Assembly: GCA_946624065.1 (NCBI GenBank)
Contig: CAMORT010000048.1
Location: 1 to 17,508 of the forward strand
Direction: 5' to 3'
Length of the DNA stretch: 17,508 nt
DNA from: F23-D06 sp002392325
Lineage (GTDB): Bacteria; Bacteroidota; Bacteroidia; Bacteroidales; WCHB1-69
Below, piece by piece: positions 1 through 5,933 of the stretch (position 1 is its first letter; each line of letters opens with the position of its first letter). A program made the translations under genes and the position numbers. Under the pieces are notes generated by a model, which did no database searches, was not told the origin of the DNA, and worked only from the letters and a program-made list of their open reading frames with translations.

Positions 1-1566
1 CTTCTATTTGTAGCATTTTCCTGCTTCGCTCAGAATGAAATCGACCCCATCACAGAGGGTATGGAGTGCACCTCCATCACCGTGGGCAAGCGCGCTTCGG
101 CAGATGGTTCCGTTATGACCTCGCACACCGACGACAGTCACCGCTCGCGCACCAACATCCTGGTGGAACCGGCGAAGGATCACCCGGCGGGCGAGAAACA
201 GACGCTGGTCAAACGCCAGTGGGCCAAGCAGGAACCGGGCAAGATGGCCCGCTACGAGAATGTTCCCGTGGGCGAAATTGACCAAATAGCACACACTTAT
301 CATTTTCTGAACACCGCCTACCCTTGCGTGAACGAAAAGCAACTCGCCATCGGTGAATCGACCTTCGGCGGACGGGCTGAGTTGAAGTCCGACAGCGGGC
401 TCATCGACTGCCAATGCCTCTGTATGCTGATGATGCAGCGTTGCGCCACCGCGCGCGAGGCCATCCGCATGGCCGGCGACCTGCTGAAACGCTACGGCTG
501 GAACGACGCCGGCGAGTGCCTCACCATCGCCGACAAGAATGAGGTGTGGCACCTCGAGATCCTCGGTCCCGGCAAGGGCAAAGTGGGTGCCGTGTGGGCC
601 GCGCAGCGCGTACCCGACGACCATGTGGCCGTGAACGCCAACGCCTCCACCATCCGCGAAATCAACCTCAAGGACAAAGACTTCTTCATGGCCTCCGACA
701 ATGTCTATTCACTTGCCAAGGAGAACGGCTGGTGGGACGGCAAATCAACCTTCCAGTTCGCCTACGCCTACGCGCCCAGCACTCGCACCATGATTGCCTG
801 CCGTCGCCGCGAGTGGCGCGTATTCGATCTGCTGGCCCCCTCGCTGCACCTCGACCCCAACTCCGAGAACTACCCCTTCTCCGTGAAACCCGACACGCTG
901 GTAACCATCGAGAAGATGATGTCCGTGTTCAAAGACTACTACGAAGGCACACCCTACGACATGCGCAAGACGCTGACCGTAGCTGATAAAGACGGCAAAC
1001 AGGTGATCTCACCCATGGCCAATCCGTTTATGAAACGCGACGAACTGAACCTCTTCCGCATCAACGGCGGATGGAATGAGCTGGGCGAGCGCAATATAGC
1101 CGTGCACTTCACCGTATATGGCACCATTATCCAATGCCGAGCCGACCTGCCCGACGAGGTGGGTGCCTTGTGCTGGTTTGCCTTGGACAATGTGGCCTCC
1201 TCCATCTATGTGCCTATCTACGCCAATGTCACCGACCTGCCGGAAACCTACAAGACCGACGGACGCATCACAGGTTTCAGCAAGGATGCCGCCTGGTGGG
1301 GATTCAACCGCGTGGGCACCATCGCGTGCCAGCGCTGGGGCGACATGCATGTGGTTATCGACAATGTATGGCGCCCCCTGCAACGCCGCTTCATTGACGA
1401 ACATTACAATACGGAAAAAGAGGCTTTAAAACTCCTTCGGGAAGGCAAACGCGCCGAAGCCATCCAAACACTCACCGACTTCACCAACTATTGCGGCAAC
1501 AAAGCTGTGAATGAGGCTTGGAAATTAGGCGATTACATCTGGACCGTGTTCGACGGGATGTGGTAA
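1..1566 (+). CDS. C69-family dipeptidase, exported, 5' partial
   Basis: Peptidase family C69 (PepD-like) enzymes are N-terminal-nucleophile hydrolases that cleave dipeptides. The family signature is seen directly: a Cys at bases 67-69 followed by TSITVGKRASADGS, matching the C-T-x-x-x-V-G-K-x-A-S-x-D-G-S pattern in which the Cys becomes the N-terminal nucleophile after propeptide removal. The first in-frame ATG (61) lies only two codons before this Cys and is unlikely to be the true start. The frame is open back to base 1 and encodes LLFVAFSCFA|QNEIDPITEG, which looks like the end of a signal peptide (cleavage after FA) plus a short propeptide. The real start is therefore outside the window and the protein is probably periplasmic or secreted. 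At least 521 residues are present, close to the usual length of the family. Further motifs include NANAS and a Trp-rich C-terminal half. The gene converges on the minus-strand lipoprotein with only 20 bp between the stop codons. It looks visibly more GC-rich than its neighbours. Confidence 0.9.
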   Translation, partial: LLFVAFSCFAQNEIDPITEGMECTSITVGKRASADGSVMTSHTDDSHRSRTNILVEPAKDHPAGEKQTLVKRQWAKQEPGKMARYENVPVGEIDQIAHTYHFLNTAYPCVNEKQLAIGESTFGGRAELKSDSGLIDCQCLCMLMMQRCATAREAIRMAGDLLKRYGWNDAGECLTIADKNEVWHLEILGPGKGKVGAVWAAQRVPDDHVAVNANASTIREINLKDKDFFMASDNVYSLAKENGWWDGKSTFQFAYAYAPSTRTMIACRRREWRVFDLLAPSLHLDPNSENYPFSVKPDTLVTIEKMMSVFKDYYEGTPYDMRKTLTVADKDGKQVISPMANPFMKRDELNLFRINGGWNELGERNIAVHFTVYGTIIQCRADLPDEVGALCWFALDNVASSIYVPIYANVTDLPETYKTDGRITGFSKDAAWWGFNRVGTIACQRWGDMHVVIDNVWRPLQRRFIDEHYNTEKEALKLLREGKRAEAIQTLTDFTNYCGNKAVNEAWKLGDYIWTVFDGMW

Positions 1567-1586
1567 CCCCGGGAATCTCCTTCTTT

Positions 1587-2072
1587 CTATAAATCGGCAA
1601 AGGGTAATCGGTGAAAATCATACGATTCAATATAAACATAACCACCACCCAGCCATTGTCCAAACCCATAGCTTTCCAATCTCATATAGTCCTCGGTTTT
1701 GTCTTTCACAATCAAACGCTCTATCCCTGTTTCCAATGTGTCAAATTCATACCTCGGATATGAAATGGGATACAACAGAAAAAGGGAATCGCCTCTAATC
1801 AGGTATTGAAAGCCATTATTAAATCTATAGACATAAAAACATCCATCAATGCCCGTTACCCCCTCCATAAATTCGGGTGTGCACTCCACCTCGGCCAGAC
1901 CTTGTGTCTCGTTGATGGTCAAAATCACCTCGGCGTTGTCAATCTCCTCCGGCACATAGCGCCACTTCGTTATCCTGTCTGGCTTGTCACAACTATCCAA
2001 AAGCAAAGACAAGACAAACAATATTCCGAAGAGAAAAAAGGGACTATTCTTATAATTTTCCACTCGTTTCAT
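1587..2072 (-). CDS. Small lipoprotein, paralogue of the 2392-2838 product
   Basis: This is a 161-residue protein that I do not recognise as a named family. Residues 11-25 form a hydrophobic stretch followed by LLDSC, a plausible lipobox with acylated Cys28; Asp at -2 is unusual but Bacteroidetes lipoboxes are relaxed. Residues from about 30 to 66 are identical in sequence to the mature N-terminus of the paralogue encoded at 2392-2838. After that the two differ, though the C-terminal parts still align: IERLIVKDKT here against RERMIIKEKT there, and both finish near HRLP or ERLP. The start ATG (2072) overlaps the stop of the upstream small gene as ATGA, so translation is probably coupled. It is the last gene of a three-gene minus-strand operon and faces the dipeptidase gene tail to tail. 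No terminator is visible in the 20-bp gap. The function is unknown; an envelope lipoprotein is the furthest I would go. Confidence 0.75.
   Translation of the reverse strand: MKRVENYKNSPFFLFGILFVLSLLLDSCDKPDRITKWRYVPEEIDNAEVILTINETQGLAEVECTPEFMEGVTGIDGCFYVYRFNNGFQYLIRGDSLFLLYPISYPRYEFDTLETGIERLIVKDKTEDYMRLESYGFGQWLGGGYVYIESYDFHRLPFADL
1876..1985 (-). repeat. Near-identical 110-bp block, copy 1 (in the distal lipoprotein gene)
   Basis: This block matches 2663-2772 with only two mismatches (bases 1932 and 1935, both G here and A in the other copy). On the coding strand both changes are third-position and silent (AAC/AAT and GCC/GCT). It encodes the mature N-terminus of the lipoprotein, from KPDRITKWRY to AEVECTP. 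Identity breaks off sharply at both ends. Confidence 0.9.
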
Positions 2073-2395
2073 AATGCTAATTTTATCTGATTATAATACT
2101 CTTCACATCCAGTATTGATTTGGTTTTGTCCAATTGAAAAATCATTAATGTTTTCAAGTATCACATACAAGCCATGACTTCCATATTCCAAAGACTCCCT
2201 GAATTGCAATGTGTCACACAAAAGATCAAGGGAGCGTTTGTCGGTTTTAGATTCCATCAATACACCTATTTTGTCTTGGCATATTCTTAATTTCATTAGC
2301 TTGTCAAAATAATAATAAGACGCACTGTCGCCTTGTGCGTTTATATGAACTAAAGCACAACATGAGATGAAAAATATCAAAAGGCCTTTTTTCAT
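2069..2395 (-). CDS. Small secreted protein of unknown function
   Basis: This is a 108-residue protein with a clear signal peptide: MKKG, then a hydrophobic core to about residue 17, and a cleavage site at NAQ or NA|Q near residue 20. The mature part is about 87 residues, mostly polar, with three clusters worth noting: DKLMKLRICQDKIG, DLLCDTLQFRESLEY and a C-terminal NTGCEEYYNQIKLAL. It has three Cys in the mature region, so an odd Cys is left if one disulfide forms. No known domain is recognised. Its ATG (2395) overlaps the TGA of the upstream lipoprotein gene as ATGA, and its own TGA overlaps the ATG of the downstream lipoprotein gene in the same way. This double overlap is the best evidence that the ORF is real and co-expressed with the two paralogous lipoproteins. 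A binding partner or substrate of the lipoproteins is possible but is only inference. Confidence 0.7.
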   Translation of the reverse strand: MKKGLLIFFISCCALVHINAQGDSASYYYFDKLMKLRICQDKIGVLMESKTDKRSLDLLCDTLQFRESLEYGSHGLYVILENINDFSIGQNQINTGCEEYYNQIKLAL

Positions 2396-2838
2396 GGCAG
2401 ACGCTCAAATTTGTAATTATGAATATATTGATGATTCGCTATCGTAGAATATGCTTCATGAAAACCGTCACTTTGCAGCAATATAGATCGGCTCGTCTTT
2501 TCTTTAATAATCATACGCTCTCTACCTATAATATTCTGTCCTGTGGCTTCCACATATTTGCGCAGATAAAAAGTATCCGCAACCACTTGGTACGTCCATC
2601 CGTTTTTTAACCAATAGTGGTAGTAAACCGAATCTTTCTGAATGCCGCAATACATATTGGTCGGTGTGCACTCCACCTCGGCCAGACCTTGTGTCTCGTT
2701 GATGGTCAAAATCACCTCAGCATTGTCAATCTCCTCCGGCACATAGCGCCACTTCGTTATCCTGTCTGGCTTACAACCAATGAAAAAAAACACGAACAAA
2801 CTCCATGCCCCTACATAAAACAAAAGATTTTTCCTCAT
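2392..2838 (-). CDS. Small lipoprotein, first gene of a three-gene operon
   Basis: This is a 148-residue unrecognised protein. I chose the ATG at 2838 (MRKNLLFYVG). The frame stays open to 2910, but the extra 24 residues would run across the promoter-like box at 2858-2865 and would bury the signal sequence. Residues 4-20 are hydrophobic and are followed by FFIGC, a lipobox giving acylated Cys22. The mature protein begins CKPDRITKWRY, and its first ~37 residues are identical to those of the 1587-2072 product. The remainder is related but diverged, with a WLKNGWTYQV segment, a RERMIIKEKT segment and a C-terminus ending FERLP. The stop codon overlaps the next gene's start (ATGA at 2395-2392). 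The paralogy and the operon suggest a small exported complex or a duplicated envelope function. No function can be assigned from sequence. Confidence 0.75.
   Translation of the reverse strand: MRKNLLFYVGAWSLFVFFFIGCKPDRITKWRYVPEEIDNAEVILTINETQGLAEVECTPTNMYCGIQKDSVYYHYWLKNGWTYQVVADTFYLRKYVEATGQNIIGRERMIIKEKTSRSILLQSDGFHEAYSTIANHQYIHNYKFERLP
2663..2772 (-). repeat. Near-identical 110-bp block, copy 2 (in the proximal lipoprotein gene)
   Basis: This is the partner of 1876-1985, in direct orientation at an offset of 787 bp, with 108 of 110 bases identical by eye. It encodes the N-terminal module of the mature lipoprotein directly after the lipobox Cys. Flanking sequence on both sides, including the signal peptide, is not alignable at DNA level. 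Confidence 0.9.
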
Positions 2839-2857
2839 AATGCTTGACTTTATGCCA

Positions 2858-2865
2858 CAAATATA
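2858..2865 (-). promoter_or_regulatory. Putative Bacteroidetes -7 promoter box
   Basis: The minus strand reads TATATTTG, an exact match to the TAnnTTTG -7 consensus of Bacteroidetes sigma-ABfr promoters. It lies 19 nt before the ATG of the lipoprotein operon, inside the 99-bp gap that separates it from the U32 gene. A -33 TTTG element at the expected 19-21 nt spacing is not evident; the nearest TTG is about 24 nt upstream. The rest of the 2839-2937 gap is AT-rich with nothing else recognisable. Confidence 0.5.
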
Positions 2866-2937
2866 GCAATTTCCCCAAAACTCTGGTTTCAAGACATTCT
2901 TTTCAGACAATTATTAACAAATATTAAGATTGCCTGC

Positions 2938-4749
2938 TCACCTCCAAACCACTTTCATCTCACAATTTTTGCAATCAAATTGCAGTTGGAACTTGTGCTT
3001 GCCATTGGTGATATAAAGTGGATAGACAACTTTTCGGGCATCCTTGTTCTTGTTGCACAATCCCAATTCATACCGCAGACAGTATTTACACACCATCAGT
3101 TCTTTTCCTTTGAAATCCAATGTTTTGTCTAATCCATCTTCGAATTCCTTCGCACCAAAATCGGCATATACAGCACGATGCAATTCATTAGTGATGTTGC
3201 ACTTGTATGAGGCAGACTCCAACATCTGCACCGGGACATAATGCAACAGGGAATCATCAGGCTTGAAATACTCCTCTCGTTGTTTCACAAGGCGTTCTAT
3301 AACATTATTTTTCAGCTGGTTGATTTGAAATGTCGGAATAAAAAAAGCCTGTACGGGGAGTGTCAGATTACGCATAACAAACGGTGTGTTGCCCAACTTG
3401 GAAAGCGATGCGCGCAACTGCGACCCCGCCATCTCCGGCTTGTTGGCCAGTGACTTTTCCGTTTCCAAAACAGCATCCGCCTCCACTCCATCCTCATCGC
3501 ACACACGCAACCGAAAACCGTTCTGCACTTCTTCAAAAACCATATCCACCGGCATCTTGCGCTCGGCACTCTTGCCGCCCATTTTCTTCTCAAAATCCTT
3601 GTCCACATTCCGATACAAATCCACTCGTTTGAAAACAGACACGGACTTGTGAGGAATAATACGCCTGCCGTCAAAACCATTCACAAAGAAACCCTCCAAG
3701 TTGCCCTCCGAATTGATAAAACAAAGACCGTCACCATTGGCAAGGGTTTCAGAACCATCATAGAGAAGATTTCCACGCACATCCTGCCGTAATGTGCCGA
3801 TATACTGTCCCATCGCCTTCGGCGTGTCAAACGAGGCCATCTTCTCGCGTTTCCCCTCCATAAAATAGGGCGTAAAACCACGATTGAAGGTCTTTTTCGG
3901 GTCCGGGGCGAAGAAGAATGTCGTAGTGCCGCTGCCTGTTTTTCGAAGATCGGGTTTTCCAACCAGAATATTATCCAAAATCTGGCGATAGTACGCCGTG
4001 ATATTTTTCACATAATTCTCGTCTTTCAACCGCCCCTCGACTTTGAAAGAAACCACGCCAGCATCCATTAAGTCAGCCAAATACGCAGAGCGGTTCATGT
4101 CGCGCAACGAGAGCAAATGCTTATTTTTCAGCAATATTTTGCCGTTGGCATCCTGCAAATCGAACGGTGTGCGGCAAATCTGGGCGCACTCTCCCCTATT
4201 GCCACTGCGGCCAGTCATCATCTTGCTGATGTAGCATTGACCGCTGTAACACACGCACAAGGCGCCATGCACGAAAGTTTCCAACTCAATATCGCATTGG
4301 TTATGAATATCTTGAATGGTTTCCAAATCCATTTCGCGGGCCAGAATCGCTCGTTTGAAACCCGCCTGTTTCAACATCCGGATTCTCTCCAATGAATGGT
4401 TATGGCATTGGGTACTGGCATGAAGTGCAATAGGCGGGAGATCCATCTTCAAGATACCCAAATCCTGAATAATCAGCGCATCGGTGCCCATTTCATACAA
4501 CTGCCAGATCAGTTTGCGCGCATCTTCCAACTCATTGTCAAACAACAATGTATTGACGGTGACATGCACCTTGGATCCATAAAGATGAGCGTATTGGATC
4601 AGTTGATCAAGGTCTTGGAGCGAGTTTCCAGCGGCCTGGCGCGCGCCGAAGCGGGGAGCGCCAATATAGAGCGCATCCGCGCCATGCTGGATGGCCACCT
4701 GACCGCTGTGCAGGTCTTTGGCGGGTATGAGCAGTTCAATCCTATTCAT
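2938..4749 (-). CDS. U32-family protein, RlhA-like (predicted 23S rRNA C2501 hydroxylation factor)
   Basis: U32 proteins were first called collagenase-like peptidases. Characterised relatives include RlhA (23S rRNA 5-hydroxycytidine), TrhP (tRNA hydroxyuridine) and UbiU/UbiV, several of which bind an Fe-S cluster. The N-terminal TIM-barrel region opens with IELLIPAKD and contains ADALYIG. The U32 signature is at residues 157-175 (ETFVHGALCVCYSGQCYIS), followed by RSGNRGECAQICR, which places Cys at 165, 167, 172, 188 and 192 as candidate cluster ligands. The C-terminal end has further cysteines (VCKYCLRYELGLC and FDCKNCEM). At 603 residues it is nearer to RlhA than to the shorter TrhP. I start at the ATG 4749; a TTG at 4755 is in frame but less likely. 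The start overlaps the upstream gene's stop by 8 bp, suggesting coupled translation. The RlhA assignment within U32 is inference; a TrhP-like role is the alternative. Confidence 0.88.
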   Translation of the reverse strand: MNRIELLIPAKDLHSGQVAIQHGADALYIGAPRFGARQAAGNSLQDLDQLIQYAHLYGSKVHVTVNTLLFDNELEDARKLIWQLYEMGTDALIIQDLGILKMDLPPIALHASTQCHNHSLERIRMLKQAGFKRAILAREMDLETIQDIHNQCDIELETFVHGALCVCYSGQCYISKMMTGRSGNRGECAQICRTPFDLQDANGKILLKNKHLLSLRDMNRSAYLADLMDAGVVSFKVEGRLKDENYVKNITAYYRQILDNILVGKPDLRKTGSGTTTFFFAPDPKKTFNRGFTPYFMEGKREKMASFDTPKAMGQYIGTLRQDVRGNLLYDGSETLANGDGLCFINSEGNLEGFFVNGFDGRRIIPHKSVSVFKRVDLYRNVDKDFEKKMGGKSAERKMPVDMVFEEVQNGFRLRVCDEDGVEADAVLETEKSLANKPEMAGSQLRASLSKLGNTPFVMRNLTLPVQAFFIPTFQINQLKNNVIERLVKQREEYFKPDDSLLHYVPVQMLESASYKCNITNELHRAVYADFGAKEFEDGLDKTLDFKGKELMVCKYCLRYELGLCNKNKDARKVVYPLYITNGKHKFQLQFDCKNCEMKVVWR

Positions 4750-5896
4750 CCGCAAAAGATTTTGCCAGTATCGGGAAATCTTTGGCCAATTCTCCTGAGT
4801 AATAGAAGTCGTTGCCGATCACACCGAAGGTGTAAATCTGGTTGTTTACCGTGATGTGGGAACCGCCGCACTGAGGATGGTCACTCGGTTTTGAGGCCTC
4901 AAATCCCAAGTTGAAGAGCGTACAGAGGATATCCGGACGGTTGGATATATCGTATCCAGCGCGTTTCCACTGCAACATGGTTTGATGCAGAATGCAACCT
5001 GTGTAAATATACGAATAGAGATGATTGTGATAATCCGTCAGTCTGCTGGTACGTTCCGCAGCATGATTTTCGGTCTCAAAATCAAGAATATGCTCATATT
5101 TCCGCCCCATATAAAACACGCTGGATGAATCAATTAGATTATCCTCCACCTTGCGGGCCGTAAAATCCTTGATGCCGTTCACGCCAAACGAGAATTGCGA
5201 CTGCACCGAAAGCACCTTCACAGGTCCCAGATACTGCTTGTACATCTCGCGTTTGGAATTGAACAGGCGGATCTGCTCACCCACCAGACAACTCACAATA
5301 AGGCGCGGTTCCACGCCCGTCAGGCGGGCGGCCTCCAAAATCACATCTTTGTCTTTCAAAATGGCGGCCTTCAGCGCTGGCCAGGCCGGTTCGTTCATCC
5401 AAGGTATCAAATGAGCATCGGATGCTTTTGCCGGATATTTGTCCAGGACAGCTTTCAATTCACGCACCATCTGCTGGTACTGACGCGCCGTATCCCCTTC
5501 CTGCAAGTACATGTCAGCGGCATATATCATCTGACGAATGCTGCCGGCACGCTCATTATAATGCTCCGCATCTGTAATCAAATGGGCATTGATAGGATAA
5601 AAACGGCTCAACGCTACCAGATTCAGGTAGTTCACCATGTTGTCCTCAAAAATTTTGGAAGAGTCCGTGAGATTCGTTTGTGCCTTGTAATCAGCCAAAT
5701 AACGGTTGTTATTGTCCACACCACCCTTGTTTTTGGTAAAACCAAGTTCATAAAACGCCCACGCGCCAAAGACAGCACAACCCGCCAATGCCAACAAATG
5801 AAGGAAGATTTGGAAGATTTTAGTCCGCACTTTCAGGGTCTTCCAAACCCCCTTTAACGATTTTTTCTTTTGATTATCAACTACTTGCGTTTCCAT
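4742..5896 (-). CDS. Membrane-anchored periplasmic protein, possibly lysozyme/lytic-transglycosylase-like
   Basis: This is a 384-residue protein with a basic cytoplasmic N-terminus (KKKSLKGVWKTLKVRTK), one membrane helix at about residues 27-50, and a large region predicted to face the periplasm. Residues ~196-247 resemble the core of the lytic transglycosylase fold: VEPRLIVSCLVGEQIR, with Glu207 where the catalytic Glu of such enzymes would be, then QSQFSFGVNGIKDFTA, which recalls the S-x-G-x-x-Q-I-x-P-x-T-A segment. A later ILCTLFNLGFE segment recalls the helix that often carries YN in these enzymes. The resemblance is by eye and the classic ESxFNP-type motif is absent, so activity is uncertain; a DUF1402-type protein would be one candidate family. 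A -7 box lies 23 nt before the ATG. The gene's end overlaps the U32 start, so the two are probably one transcript, though no functional link is obvious. Confidence 0.7.
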   Translation of the reverse strand: METQVVDNQKKKSLKGVWKTLKVRTKIFQIFLHLLALAGCAVFGAWAFYELGFTKNKGGVDNNNRYLADYKAQTNLTDSSKIFEDNMVNYLNLVALSRFYPINAHLITDAEHYNERAGSIRQMIYAADMYLQEGDTARQYQQMVRELKAVLDKYPAKASDAHLIPWMNEPAWPALKAAILKDKDVILEAARLTGVEPRLIVSCLVGEQIRLFNSKREMYKQYLGPVKVLSVQSQFSFGVNGIKDFTARKVEDNLIDSSSVFYMGRKYEHILDFETENHAAERTSRLTDYHNHLYSYIYTGCILHQTMLQWKRAGYDISNRPDILCTLFNLGFEASKPSDHPQCGGSHITVNNQIYTFGVIGNDFYYSGELAKDFPILAKSFADE

Positions 5897-5919
5897 TTTA
5901 TCTATCGTGAAAAACGCGG

Positions 5920-5927
5920 CAAAGGTA
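5920..5927 (-). promoter_or_regulatory. Putative Bacteroidetes -7 promoter box
   Basis: The minus strand reads TACCTTTG followed by CCGCG, matching the TAnnTTTG consensus. It is 23 nt upstream of the ATG at 5896, in the 37-bp gap after the stop of the 1244-residue cargo gene. It would drive the membrane-anchored protein and the U32 gene separately from the cargo. No convincing -33 TTTG is seen, since upstream sequence is the coding end of the previous gene. Confidence 0.5.
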
Positions 5928-5933
5928 CATTTT

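Noticed and set aside
1567..1586. Bidirectional terminator between the dipeptidase and the lipoprotein gene
   Set aside because: Only a CCCGGG palindrome is present, with no usable stem and T-tract in the 20-bp gap.
2839..2910. N-terminal extension of the 148-residue lipoprotein to an upstream ATG at 2910
   Set aside because: It would place 24 residues before the signal peptide and overlap the -7 promoter box at 2858-2865.
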